64,000 nucleotides of DNA from an uncultured Cohaesibacter sp. (GCF_963676275.1 NZ_OY781091.1:2396775-2460774), one strand, 5' to 3'; shown: positions 17,499-26,349, counted from the stretch's first letter. Notes: a model not told the origin generated them from the sequence alone. Made by a program: numbers and translations.

Positions 17499-18530
17499 CT
17501 AATATTTTACAAGCTTTGATGCCAAATTTACAAGTGTGTCCTTGGGACCAAACCCACCCGATTTTGTTATGATGAACAGCCGATCACCGTCATTGCAGGA
17601 TCTGGACATCGGCAAGCCGGGCAAGACTTCACCAAGAACTTGTAATATCCCGATATTCAAACGCGCACAGATCGCAGCGGCGCTTTCACCACCACATCCA
17701 AGAAAGGTTCGCGGTCTGGTCGTCGCGATCCAGTTCGCTATACCGTCTGCAAAGAGATCACCGGCTTGCTGACCGGAAATGACACTTTCCCCGGGCGTCA
17801 TCTGAATGACCTTGACATCACCATGCCAGTCCGCCGGATCAGGCACCGCACCATTTGGTGCAGCAAGGATATCGAAGCTTTCCAGTTGGGCAAGCGTAAC
17901 AGGATCTCGCGATCCGATGGCAAACAGAGCAGGGGCCGCAGGCGGTTCCATCTTTTGCGGCGATGCCCCCGGGGCCATTTGGGCAGCCAGAGCCTCGGCC
18001 AAACCGGCAGCGCCGACAAACAGCATATCGTCATCCAGACCGGCAATCGCAGCTTCTATTGCGTCTTGCCCCCCCGCCTCGATACTGCAGGCAGCAGGCA
18101 AACCAACCGTAGCGGCCACGTCAATAGGCTCATCAACACCCACGCCAACCAGCAATCCGTCTTTTACAAAACGCCCCAGACGCGGGATCGCCGGACAGAC
18201 GACAATTTTGTCAAAAGGATGCTTCAAAGCCCGCACTTCTGCACCAATATGCCCCTTGAGGCGACTGTCAACCTTCTTGAAAATCCGAACCCCTTCACCT
18301 TGCTGGTGAGCATCGAGCATTGCCAATACCTGTTCGATGCGGAGAACCGCTTCAGATTGGCTGATTTCCCGCGAACCTGTCGATACAGCCACAACATCAG
18401 CGCCGCTATTCATCGCCGCAGGCAATTGCGAAAGGGAGAGGGCGCAGACCACTTTCAAGCCGCGCTCCGCAAAGGCAACCGAACTGTCCAGTGCCCCGGT
18501 CAAATCATCAGCAACGATAGCTAGCTTCAC
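17499..18530 (-). CDS. Four-carbon acid sugar kinase (DUF1537/OtnK-DtnK family), short form
   Basis: The opening KLAIVADDLTGALDSSVAF is the DUF1537 N-terminal signature (acid-sugar binding, aspartates of ADDLTG). VRIFKKVDSRLKGHIGAE and VVCPAIPRLGR follow. The C-terminal nucleotide-binding half ends in RTFLGCGGESAAAIC and DRLFIITKSGGFGPKDTLV, with the ATP-binding GGFG near the end. The GTG at 18530, directly before KLAIVADD and six bases after GGAT, matches the usual start; an earlier GTG at 18575 is also in frame. At about 343 residues it is shorter than the usual 400-430; the loss is in the middle, between the two domains. With PdxA2 it should convert a threonate-type acid to dihydroxyacetone phosphate. 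Confidence 0.88.
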   Translation of the reverse strand: MKLAIVADDLTGALDSSVAFAERGLKVVCALSLSQLPAAMNSGADVVAVSTGSREISQSEAVLRIEQVLAMLDAHQQGEGVRIFKKVDSRLKGHIGAEVRALKHPFDKIVVCPAIPRLGRFVKDGLLVGVGVDEPIDVAATVGLPAACSIEAGGQDAIEAAIAGLDDDMLFVGAAGLAEALAAQMAPGASPQKMEPPAAPALFAIGSRDPVTLAQLESFDILAAPNGAVPDPADWHGDVKVIQMTPGESVISGQQAGDLFADGIANWIATTRPRTFLGCGGESAAAICARLNIGILQVLGEVLPGLPMSRSCNDGDRLFIITKSGGFGPKDTLVNLASKLVKY

Positions 18531-18830
18531 ATTCGGATCCGTATATTTGTTAAAACTGAAAAACGCGACATTCACGCCATGATTTCACCGAAAAATATAG
18601 CATATTCGGCAATTTAATCCAACTCACCTTTTTAGAAAAACAACCAGAACAAAGAATAGGATTTACAAATTTTCAACTCAAAAACATACGCTTGCACTAT
18701 AAGTTTAAAAGGAAAAACTATACTCACCCTATCCAAACGACGAATAGTTCCGTCCGTTGAACCGGTTTGATGGATGCGACCCAAGCGCCATCTGCGATTC
18801 TCAAGCAATATGGACAGAAGGCTGAGAGCT

Positions 18831-18859
18831 GGGGATTGAGGGTGGAGAGGGGAGAGGGG
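18831..18859 (+). other. G-quadruplex-type tract with 7-base tandem repeat
   Basis: Four G-runs in the order GGGG-N5-GGG-N6-GGGG-N3-GGGG meet the usual quadruplex pattern. The last part is three copies of GGAGAG(G) at 18844-18863. It is on the sense strand upstream of the TRAP operon. Confidence 0.6.
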
Positions 18860-18993
18860 AGAGTTCAGGCAGGGCAACCAAACGCGTCCGGAAAAACAGG
18901 ATGCACCGCATCGTGAAACAATATCTGCCTTGCCGTTATAAGAAATATTTCTGACAGCCCTGTCATTTTGATCACCGAATAATTGAATTTAAA

Positions 18994-19009
18994 ATACTGT
19001 ATACCAAAT
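18994..19009 (+). promoter_or_regulatory. Candidate GntR operator upstream of the TRAP operon
   Basis: ATACTGTATACCAAAT at 18994-19009 shares the ATACTG and GTATACCAA elements with sites at 23634-23676 and 26350-26368. GTATAC-centred dyads are known for FCD-type GntR proteins such as UxuR/ExuR. Confidence 0.55.
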
Positions 19010-19120
19010 TTTGCTTGCGCATGCCCAAGGGAAGGATTAGCCTGAATATGCAAATTTCGTCTGTGGAGGTACAGACGCATTTAGGGAAACGCGACTTTTC
19101 TGTCGCTCGGAGGAAAAATC

Positions 19121-20140
19121 ATGAAATTTGTAAATCTGCTTGCCACGACTGTTTTTACGACAGTCATGGCCGGTGGGGCATTTGCCGCTGACACCACTCA
19201 TTTGCGCATCCAGACTCACTATGCCGCCGGGCATCCTTCTGGCAAGCTCGCCCAACAATTTGCCGATGACATCAATGTTATGTCTGGCGGCGCAATTACC
19301 GTTGAGATGTTTTATTCATCATCGGTCGTGGGTACGGCAGACACATTCGACGCTGCCGTCAACGGCATTCTGGATTGCGACATGACCGGCGGCATTTTCC
19401 AGGTCGGCAAGAATCCGGGCTTCCAGTTCCTCGCCGACGTCATGGGCGGATATGAAACGCCTTGGCAAATGTATAGCTGGCTCTATTACGGCGACGGCAT
19501 GGAGATGGCGCAGAAGCTCTATAATGAACAGGGCATGGAATTTGTCGGTTGGTGGCTTTATGGTCAGGAATCGCTGACATCGACACGCTCCATTGCCAAT
19601 CCCGAGGAAATGAAAGGCTGGAAATTCCGTTCTCCTCCGGGACTGGAGACCGAAATCTTCACTGACATGGGCGCCACACCCATCGTGATGGACTTCACCG
19701 AAGTCTTTACCGCAATGGAAACAGGCATCATCGACGGCGCGGATGCCTCCGGGCTGGCCAACAATGTCGGCTTCGGTTTCTACGACATTGCCAACTACGC
19801 GACCTATCCCGGCTTCCACTCCATGACGGCAGACCATCTTGCCTGCAACAAGGAAGTTTGGGATGCAATGCCAGAAGGCCATAGGCGCATCATCGAAACC
19901 TCGATGCAGAAACTGGCTTTCCAGACAACCTTGTCGAATGAAAAGAAAAATGCCGAAGCCGCCAAAATGCTGCGCGACAAGGGCGTTGTGTTGCAAGACT
20001 GGTCGCCGGAAGATCGCGCAAAATTCCGCGCTACCGCACAAGAAGCCTGGGATCGCTGGGCCAAGAAGTCCCCTGAAGCAGCCGCACTCATCGAGAGCCA
20101 CAGACAATATCTCGGAGCGCTTGGCCTGTTGAACGAGTAA
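19121..20140 (+). CDS. TRAP transporter periplasmic binding protein (DctP family)
   Basis: This 339-residue protein has a signal peptide (MKFVNLLATTVFTTVMAGGA, cleavage near FAADTT). The TRAP carboxylate-binding arginine is expected in MKGWKFRSPPGLETE (about residue 168). VMDFTEVFTAMETGIIDGAD is the conserved hinge region. The ATG follows CGGAGGAAAAATC. Together with the two following genes it forms a TRAP importer for an acidic substrate. The SBP and the enlarged permease resemble the alpha-keto-acid/FcbT-type branch more than classical DctP. The operator upstream suggests control by the GntR protein at 22.8-23.6 kb. Confidence 0.93.
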   Translation: MKFVNLLATTVFTTVMAGGAFAADTTHLRIQTHYAAGHPSGKLAQQFADDINVMSGGAITVEMFYSSSVVGTADTFDAAVNGILDCDMTGGIFQVGKNPGFQFLADVMGGYETPWQMYSWLYYGDGMEMAQKLYNEQGMEFVGWWLYGQESLTSTRSIANPEEMKGWKFRSPPGLETEIFTDMGATPIVMDFTEVFTAMETGIIDGADASGLANNVGFGFYDIANYATYPGFHSMTADHLACNKEVWDAMPEGHRRIIETSMQKLAFQTTLSNEKKNAEAAKMLRDKGVVLQDWSPEDRAKFRATAQEAWDRWAKKSPEAAALIESHRQYLGALGLLNE

Positions 20141-20168
20141 TCAATATTCTCAACAGTCCATATTTGCG

Positions 20169-20196
20169 TCGGCGTGTGGCCCCGGTCTCACGCCGA
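20169..20196 (+). other. Intercistronic hairpin after the TRAP binding-protein gene
   Basis: TCGGCGTG at 20169-20176 pairs perfectly with CACGCCGA at 20189-20196 (12-base loop) and has no T-run. It separates the binding protein from the permease genes. Confidence 0.72.
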
Positions 20197-20230
20197 TCCT
20201 TCTCTCAATCATTTTGAGGAGACTTTTGAC

Positions 20231-21040
20231 ATGCATACTCACAGCATATGGCTTGGGCGCATGCATCAACTCACGCGCAAATCCGCAATTGTCGCAATAT
20301 TGGTGGCACTGGTTGCGTTCCTGCTGCTGATCATTCAGCAATTCACCGCAGAAGACCCGATTGGAATGTATGAGATGCTGCGCCCGCAGGGGAGGCCGCT
20401 CGTCCTGCTCATGCTCTGGTCTCTATTTGCGGCCGTCATGCTCTTTTCTATCTATCTTTCAGACCGTATCGGCAAGATTGAGATCGCTCCGAGAGGCTTC
20501 TTCGACATTCTTTCGCTTGTTGCGTCCCGCCTCGGCATGATCGGCATTGTCGGTATCGTTCTGGTGATGTTTTACGAAGTGGTCGTGCGCTACGCCTTCA
20601 ACGCACCAACCCTCTGGGCGAACGAGTTGAGCTGGTGGATTGCCGCCTTTGTTTTCCTTCTCGCTGGCCTCTATGCCATGCAGCAGCGCTGCCATATCCG
20701 CATTTACATCCTCTATGCCATCATGCCCCGCTGGCTTCAGAAGACAGCCGACATTCTCAATGTCGTGCTGATCTGGGGTTTCAGCGTCTGCCTGATATGG
20801 GGCGGATATAACGAAGCGCAGAAGAAGCTTATGAGCATGGAAACGCTCGGCACCGCCTGGGATCCTCCAATTCCGGCCACGGTGAAGCCCGCCGTCCTCA
20901 TCATATTCGTGCTTGTGGCGATCCAGTCCCTGTCAAACCTGATTGCCGACTGGAACAATTCGTCCGAACCGCTTTCGCCAATGGATGAGATCGATGAGGA
21001 AGAAATCAAAAATATACGTGCCACATTGAAAGAAGATTGA
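20231..21040 (+). CDS. TRAP transporter small permease (DctQ family) with N-terminal extension
   Basis: This 269-residue membrane protein is longer than the usual 160-190. The DctQ core of four helices starts near residue 95 (GMIGIVGIVLVMFYEVVVRY, then the family ANELSWWIAAFVFLLAG). In front are about 90 extra residues with two hydrophobic segments (residues 19-37 and 58-75). The ATG at 20231 follows TTGAGGAGAC. It ends one base before the large permease start, so the two are translationally coupled. The extension is seen in some TRAP subfamilies; its function is not known. Confidence 0.9.
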   Translation: MHTHSIWLGRMHQLTRKSAIVAILVALVAFLLLIIQQFTAEDPIGMYEMLRPQGRPLVLLMLWSLFAAVMLFSIYLSDRIGKIEIAPRGFFDILSLVASRLGMIGIVGIVLVMFYEVVVRYAFNAPTLWANELSWWIAAFVFLLAGLYAMQQRCHIRIYILYAIMPRWLQKTADILNVVLIWGFSVCLIWGGYNEAQKKLMSMETLGTAWDPPIPATVKPAVLIIFVLVAIQSLSNLIADWNNSSEPLSPMDEIDEEEIKNIRATLKED

Positions 21041-21041
21041 A

Positions 21042-22670
21042 ATGGAATTTCTTGATATGTTTGCCTGCCTGAAAGTCGGCGACCTCAGTACGCTGAGCAC
21101 GATTCTGCTTCTGGGCATGTTCCTTTTGCTGGCACTCGGAATGCCATTGGGGTTCGCTTCGGCCTTTCTCGCGGTCGCGACTCTGGTAATGAAATTCGGA
21201 CCCGAAACGGTTTTTGCGCATTTTGGTCGCGGTCCGCTTCTGGTTCTTGGTCAGGCGCTCTATCGCCAACTGACCAGTTATGTGCTGATATCGGTCCCCT
21301 TGTTCATTTTCATGGCATCAATGCTGGAGCGATCCGGCATTGCCCGCGACATGTATTCCTCGCTCAGTCTCTGGATGAACCGCACACGCGGCGGCATCGC
21401 CATTGTGACATCGATCATGGCTGTCATCATGGCGGCCATGTCCGGCATTATCGGCGGCGAGGTCGTATTGCTGGGCCTGATCGCTCTGCCTCAAATGCTG
21501 CGGCTGGGCTATAATCAGGATCTTGCCATCGGCACGATCTGTGCCTCAGGCACGCTGGGAACCATGATCCCGCCCTCGATCGTGCTGATCATGTATGGAC
21601 TGGTGACCGAGACATCGATCAAGTCACTATTTGCGGCTTCCTTTTTGCCCGGCTTCATCCTTGCGTCCTTCTTCATCATCTATATCGTCTTGCGCACCCA
21701 GATCAATCCAGGGCTCGCCCCGCTGCCTGAAAGCGATCCGGAAGACCCGGCAGGTTTTGACAAGGGGCTGATGTTTCTTGGCTTCGTCTCCCGTCTGGCT
21801 CTATGGCTATGTGGCGCGCTGCTGCTGCGCATTATCTTTTTCACGCTCACCGGACAGAATAATCTGCCAGCAGAAGCTGACCCGATTCTGTTCGGGATGG
21901 TTTCCGACATTCCGTGGATCATTGGCGTCGCCATCGCAGCACTTGTGCTGATATTTTTCATCATTGGACGGGAACGCACCGCAAAGGGATGGGAAATGGG
22001 CAAGGGCCTGATCGCTCCGCTCATCGTCATCGGCGTGGTGCTCGGCTCGATCTACGGCGGCATCACGGGCATTACCGAAGCGGCCGGCATGGGGGCAATC
22101 ACGGTCTTCGTGATCGGCTTGATCCGACGTGAGATGACCTTCGAAATCGTATGGGATTCGGTCATGCGAACGCTCAAGTCAACCGGAACGATCATCTGGG
22201 TGACCATTGGCGCGTCCGCTCTGGCTTCCGCCTACACGCTCGCGGGAGGCCCAACCTATGTCGCCAATCTGATCACCGCTACGCACTTGCCGACGATGGG
22301 CATCATCCTCGTCATGATGTTTGTCTTCCTTGTGATGGGGATGTTCATGGACTGGACGGGCATTGTCCTGCTTATCATGCCGGTCTTTCTGCCCGTTGTG
22401 CTCAAGCTGCCCGTTGAAGAGATCGGCTTTTTCGGACATGTTGATCCGGCACAGGTTGCAATCTGGTTTGGCGTGCTCTTCTGCATGAATATGCAGGTCA
22501 GTTTCCTGTCGCCGCCATTCGGACCGGCGGCATTTTTCCTTAAGTCGGTTGCACCGAAGAATATCGAGCTTTCGGATATCTTCCGCGCTTTCCTGCCATT
22601 CATCGGGATTCAGCTGCTGGCCCTTGCAGTTCTGCTCTGCTGGCCACAAATCGTCACCATGTTCCTCTGA
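21042..22670 (+). CDS. TRAP transporter large permease (DctM family)
   Basis: This 542-residue inner-membrane transport subunit has LGMPLGFASAFLAVA near the start, SGIIGGEVVLLGLIALPQML, then ASGTLGTMIPPSIVLIMYGL, the most typical DctM motif, and GMFMDWTGIVLLIMPVFLPV. It is about 110 residues longer than standard because of an insertion near residues 225-325 that carries two extra hydrophobic segments. Such insertions occur in the mannitol/chloroaromatic and keto-acid TRAP branch. It closes the operon at a bidirectional terminator. Confidence 0.94.
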   Translation: MEFLDMFACLKVGDLSTLSTILLLGMFLLLALGMPLGFASAFLAVATLVMKFGPETVFAHFGRGPLLVLGQALYRQLTSYVLISVPLFIFMASMLERSGIARDMYSSLSLWMNRTRGGIAIVTSIMAVIMAAMSGIIGGEVVLLGLIALPQMLRLGYNQDLAIGTICASGTLGTMIPPSIVLIMYGLVTETSIKSLFAASFLPGFILASFFIIYIVLRTQINPGLAPLPESDPEDPAGFDKGLMFLGFVSRLALWLCGALLLRIIFFTLTGQNNLPAEADPILFGMVSDIPWIIGVAIAALVLIFFIIGRERTAKGWEMGKGLIAPLIVIGVVLGSIYGGITGITEAAGMGAITVFVIGLIRREMTFEIVWDSVMRTLKSTGTIIWVTIGASALASAYTLAGGPTYVANLITATHLPTMGIILVMMFVFLVMGMFMDWTGIVLLIMPVFLPVVLKLPVEEIGFFGHVDPAQVAIWFGVLFCMNMQVSFLSPPFGPAAFFLKSVAPKNIELSDIFRAFLPFIGIQLLALAVLLCWPQIVTMFL

Positions 22671-22691
22671 CGGGGAAGGGCACCTGGATAC

Positions 22692-22730
22692 AAAAAAATC
22701 CGGCGAGCTGACAACTTGCCGGATTTTTTT
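22692..22730. terminator. Bidirectional terminator between the TRAP operon and the GntR gene
   Basis: ATCCGGC and GCCGGAT arms with a 12-base loop are flanked by seven A on the left (22692-22698) and seven T on the right (22724-22730), so it works on both strands. Confidence 0.9.
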
Positions 22731-22822
22731 ATGCGCCAAAGCCATCGTTTTGGCGAATATTGGGTTCAAGCGATCCCGATCAGATCAGGGCGAAGAAGGA
22801 ACGCGCCTACCAGACCGATCCA

Positions 22823-23551
22823 TCAGCCTTCGCTTGAATTTTCCTTCTCTGCCGCTTCAGCTTCCTTGCGGAGCCTGTCATGGTTGGACTTGCCTGTCAT
22901 CAGATGCTTTGTCAGGGCATCGGACAATCTGGGCGCATCCCTCGCAATGATCGCATCCATGATCTCTTCATGCTCCGCCATCGTGACATCACGCCAACGC
23001 GCCTGTTCCGATGACATATAGCGCGCCCGAAACAGCGCCGCATTATACTGCCGATGCGTCTCAGAGAGCGCGGAATTGTCGGCAAATTCAATGATTGTCG
23101 AATGAAACTCCATGTCGAGCAGGAAGAATTTCATCGAATCATTGCCGCTTGCCAGCTTCTTGAGACGGCCGTGAATGCCGGCCAACTGATCAATCTGCTT
23201 GTCCGTTGCACGCTGAATGAACAATTTCCCCGCCAACGCCTCCAATGCAGCCTGAACATCAAAAAGATCGTTGATGTAGGTCGCGGAGGGATCCGCGACC
23301 CGAAGACGGCGGTTCGACTGGATCTCTATGAGCTTCTCAGACGCCAACTCGCGGATTGCCTCGCGCAACGGCGTGCGTGAAATTTGTAATTTTTCACACA
23401 ACTCACGCTCTGAAAGGGTCTGTCCAGGCCCCAGCTTTCCAACCAGCACCAGTTCGCGCAACCGCTCTGCGGCGATTTCTGCAAGGGAAACGCGCTTAAC
23501 AGCCAGGTCTTCGTCAAGCTGCGATAACTCTATTGTTCGTTTTCTATTCAT
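22823..23551 (-). CDS. GntR-family regulator, FadR/FCD subfamily, of the 19-33 kb module
   Basis: This 242-residue protein has a winged helix-turn-helix near residues 20-88 (LAEIAAERLRELVLVGKLGP, LSERELCEKLQISRTPLRE) and a helical FCD effector domain with likely metal histidines in DMEFHSTIIEFADN and MAEHEEIMD. The ATG at 23551 follows GAGGACCTAGAA. Its own upstream region carries two GTATAC sites and sits between the TRAP operon and the denD operon. The same motif precedes both the TRAP and the ABC operons. It probably acts as a local repressor responding to a sugar acid; the ligand is not identified. Confidence 0.92.
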   Translation of the reverse strand: MNRKRTIELSQLDEDLAVKRVSLAEIAAERLRELVLVGKLGPGQTLSERELCEKLQISRTPLREAIRELASEKLIEIQSNRRLRVADPSATYINDLFDVQAALEALAGKLFIQRATDKQIDQLAGIHGRLKKLASGNDSMKFFLLDMEFHSTIIEFADNSALSETHRQYNAALFRARYMSSEQARWRDVTMAEHEEIMDAIIARDAPRLSDALTKHLMTGKSNHDRLRKEAEAAEKENSSEG

Positions 23552-23992
23552 TTCTAGGTCCTCACCTGCACCTTTACTTTAGGGCATGTTGAAGTCAATC
23601 AAAACACAAATTTTTCCACGCCTCCTCAGTGCAATACTGTATTTGGTATACATTTTTCCATTGAACCGTATACCAATAGATGGCATAGTTTTTATGTTGG
23701 CTCCATGTCAACAATCTTTGTGGAAGGCGACCGAAATTTGTTCGGTTCTTTGTTGATGGAGGAAACGAGTCCCGTCGAGCTCCGGTGTATGCAATCTGTC
23801 TGAGCCCGCTGACTTTTTTCAACACATGGATAGTGCTGCAAAGAATATTTGATTGAGTGTAACCGGCCGGATTTCGAGCCTTATGGCTTCAATCCGCATC
23901 GCGGACGTTTGGAAGATCACACCCACGGAGTCAATCAGGTCCTGAATAGAAAAACGGTGCTGAAAAACGCACCTTTTAAGGAGAATGAGGTT
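23552..23992. other. Divergent control region between the GntR gene and denD
   Basis: 441 bases with no gene. It contains the paired operator sites at 23634-23676 and a long leader before the denD ribosome site (AAGGAGAAT at 23979-23987). The denD frame is open back to 23849 but lacks start signals there. Confidence 0.6.
23634..23676 (+). promoter_or_regulatory. Paired candidate GntR operators
   Basis: ATACTGTATTTGGTATACAT at 23634-23653 is followed by GTATACCAA at 23668-23676; TTGGTATAC (23643-23651) and GTATACCAA form an inverted repeat. The first site matches the site at 26350-26368 in 17 of 19 positions when that one is read on the other strand. Confidence 0.65.
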
Positions 23993-24982
23993 ATGAAAGT
24001 ACTGATAATTGGTGCTGCAGGGATGGTCGGGCGAAAGTTGATTAGCCGAATTGCGCAAGCGCCTGAAATTTTGGGAGGTCCGATCGAGAAACTGTCTCTG
24101 GTCGATGTGATCAAGCCCGTTGCACCACAAAATCTTGCTGATATAGCCACATGTCAGGCGATCGACCTGTCAAAAGTGGGAACCGCCGAGGCGCTCATCG
24201 CAGATAGGCCAGACATGATCATCCATCTGGCCGCCATCGTTTCTGGCGAAGCGGAAGCCGATTTTGACAAGGGCTATGATGTCAATATGAAAGGCAGCTA
24301 CATGCTGCTTGAGGCCATTCGTGCCGAAGGCAAGAAACAGCCCTACAAGCCCCGTTTCATTTTCGCCTCTTCCATCGCCGTATTTGGCGCACCTTTTCCG
24401 GACAAGATCGGCGACGAGTTCTTCACCACGCCCCTTACCAGTTACGGCACACAGAAGGCGATTGTCGAGCTGCTGCTCTCGGACTATAGCCGCCGGGATA
24501 TTCTGGATGGCATCGGCATCCGCTTGCCGACCATCTGCATCCGCCCCGGCAAACCGAACGCGGCCGCTTCGGGCTTCTTCTCCAACATCCTGCGCGAACC
24601 ATTGGCAGGCAAGGAAGCCATCCTGCCCGTGGAAGACCATGTTCGACACTGGTTTGCGAGCCCGCGTTCTGCGGTTGGCTATTTCACCCATGCCGCGACA
24701 CTGGATCTCAGTCTGGTCGGGCCGCGCCGCAACCTCATGATGCCGGGTCTGTCCGCCACGGTGGGCGATGAAATTGCCGCGCTTGAGCGCGTTGCCGGAC
24801 CAAAAATCACAAAGCTTATCAAACGCGAACCGGATGCCACCATTCGCGGTATCGTCGATGGCTGGGCCAGAGATTTCAGCGTCAAGCGCGCCTTGAGCCT
24901 CGGCTTCACTGCAGAAAAGACATTCGATGAAATCATTCGCGTTCACATTGATGACGAACTGGACGGGAAAATCGGAGGCTGA
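23993..24982 (+). CDS. denD: D-erythronate dehydrogenase-like NAD-dependent dehydrogenase (extended SDR)
   Basis: This 329-residue extended short-chain dehydrogenase has the nucleotide motif GAAGMVGRKL at residues 8-17, a catalytic serine in ASSIAVFG (126-132) and the YxxxK pair in SYGTQKAI (Y151, K155). The whole pattern, including LPTICIRPGKPNAAASGFFS, fits the DenD family that oxidises D-erythronate at C2. The ATG at 23993 follows AAGGAGAATGAGG. It is followed 4 bases later by a TIM-barrel protein, like the DenD-OtnI pair of known erythronate clusters, but OtnK/OtnC partners are missing here. A related uronate- or lactone-oxidising role remains possible. Confidence 0.85.
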   Translation: MKVLIIGAAGMVGRKLISRIAQAPEILGGPIEKLSLVDVIKPVAPQNLADIATCQAIDLSKVGTAEALIADRPDMIIHLAAIVSGEAEADFDKGYDVNMKGSYMLLEAIRAEGKKQPYKPRFIFASSIAVFGAPFPDKIGDEFFTTPLTSYGTQKAIVELLLSDYSRRDILDGIGIRLPTICIRPGKPNAAASGFFSNILREPLAGKEAILPVEDHVRHWFASPRSAVGYFTHAATLDLSLVGPRRNLMMPGLSATVGDEIAALERVAGPKITKLIKREPDATIRGIVDGWARDFSVKRALSLGFTAEKTFDEIIRVHIDDELDGKIGG

Positions 24983-24986
24983 AACA

Positions 24987-25916
24987 ATGACCAAATATAA
25001 ATGGACCCGCGAGGCATGGCCAATCGCTTCTGCCATGATCCCGTTCCCGGGCATTTTGCCCGATGGACGACTGGTACAGGATCTGCCTGCCGAAGAATGG
25101 GAGAAGACACTCACTGACGTAGCCGATGCCGGTTTCACCGAACTGGACCCCACCGACTCCTGGCTTCGGATCGCCGATCTTGAACCATCGCGGCTCAATG
25201 AATTTCTGGCAGTTACCCGTTCTCTGGGGCTGTCCATCCCGGCAATTTCCACCTCACGCCGCAGTGTGATTGATCCTGACCATGGCGACGAGTATCTGGC
25301 TTACTGCCATCGCGTCATTGATACAGCGGCAAGCGTTGGGGCAGACTCCGTCTGTTTCGGACTGTTTGGACCATTGACACCGGCACAGCAGAAAGCCCTG
25401 TGGTTCTGGACCGAAGATGGTGTCAAAAATCCCGAAGACCCGGACATCTATAACAAGGCAGTTGGCCGCATCAAGGAACTTGGCAGGCACGCAGACGAAC
25501 TCTGCATCGAGATCTCCATGGAAATGTATGAGGACACCTATATCGGAACCGCCGATGGCGCGGTGAAATTCACCGAAGATGTGGATCTTCCCAATGTGGG
25601 CATCAATGCGGATCTGGGTAATCTCGTGCGGTTGCATCGTCCTGTCGAGCACTGGCAGGACATGATGGCGAAGATTGCGCCATTCCTGAAATATTGGCAT
25701 GTAAAGAACTATACCCGTGTCGAAGATCCCATCACAGGTGCAGTCATTACCCATCCTGCCCCCATGGAATCGGGCATCATCAACTATCGCGCAGCGATCA
25801 GGATGGCGCTCGATCTGGGCTACAAGAGTGCGTTCCTTTGCGAGCATTATGGCGGCGACGGGCTGTCAGTGATGGCGGCAAACCGCGATTATATCCGGCG
25901 CATCCTGCCCAGATGA
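24987..25916 (+). CDS. Sugar isomerase/epimerase- or decarboxylase-type TIM barrel (AP_endonuc_2/xylose-isomerase-like)
   Basis: This 309-residue PF01261 barrel should bind a divalent metal. Likely ligands are E in LCIEISMEMYED, D in VGINADLGNL, H in KYWHVKNYTR and E in FLCEHYGGDGL. GGAGG at 24974-24978, inside the end of denD, drives the ATG at 24987. Relatives include OtnI (2-oxo-tetronate isomerase, about 260 residues) and OiaC (3-oxo-isoapionate decarboxylase). The longer length is nearer the second type. With DenD it should take the oxo acid to a 3-oxo acid or a ketose. Confidence 0.8.
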   Translation: MTKYKWTREAWPIASAMIPFPGILPDGRLVQDLPAEEWEKTLTDVADAGFTELDPTDSWLRIADLEPSRLNEFLAVTRSLGLSIPAISTSRRSVIDPDHGDEYLAYCHRVIDTAASVGADSVCFGLFGPLTPAQQKALWFWTEDGVKNPEDPDIYNKAVGRIKELGRHADELCIEISMEMYEDTYIGTADGAVKFTEDVDLPNVGINADLGNLVRLHRPVEHWQDMMAKIAPFLKYWHVKNYTRVEDPITGAVITHPAPMESGIINYRAAIRMALDLGYKSAFLCEHYGGDGLSVMAANRDYIRRILPR

Positions 25917-26110
25917 TCACATGATCCCGATATGCCCCGGCTTTGACTTGGCGTCACAGTCGGGGCAGGGGCTAACGAGGTCATAAAGAATCCATAACAG
26001 CCAAGACGAACTATTGCCTTGGCCAATCACTTGCAATGCATTGCGTCTCCCAGAATGGGGCTGAAGCATTGGCGATCCACCCCACTATAGTAATGTTTCA
26101 GCTCCTGCTT

Positions 26111-26146
26111 GCCTTGCGGTAATTTCCTGTGCCGCAAGGCTTTTTT
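26111..26146 (+). terminator. Terminator of the denD operon
   Basis: GCCTTGCGG at 26111-26119 pairs with CCGCAAGGC at 26132-26140, followed by six T. Confidence 0.88.
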
Positions 26147-26349
26147 ATCGCGGATAGATTGCGTTATTGCCACAATATTGAAGGATCAAAACTCCGTCCC
26201 GGCAGGCGCCATTCTGCCTCGGATTTCGCAGGGTAAAATCGCGGCATATCCCAAGCTGGGCCTACTTTTGAAGCAGGTAAAGTTCGCAGTGAAAATCTCC
26301 CGGTAATTTTGGACTTTTATGTTCGAATTGGTTGACAACACCCATTATC

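Larger units (their letters stand above)
18531..19120. other. Intergenic region between the DUF1537 kinase and the TRAP operon
   Basis: About 590 AT-rich bases without a credible gene. It holds the kinase promoter (leftward), a purine-rich G-quadruplex-like tract at 18831-18859 and a GTATAC operator at 18994-19009. The strong ribosome site GGAGG before the TRAP gene is at 19110-19114. Confidence 0.55.
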
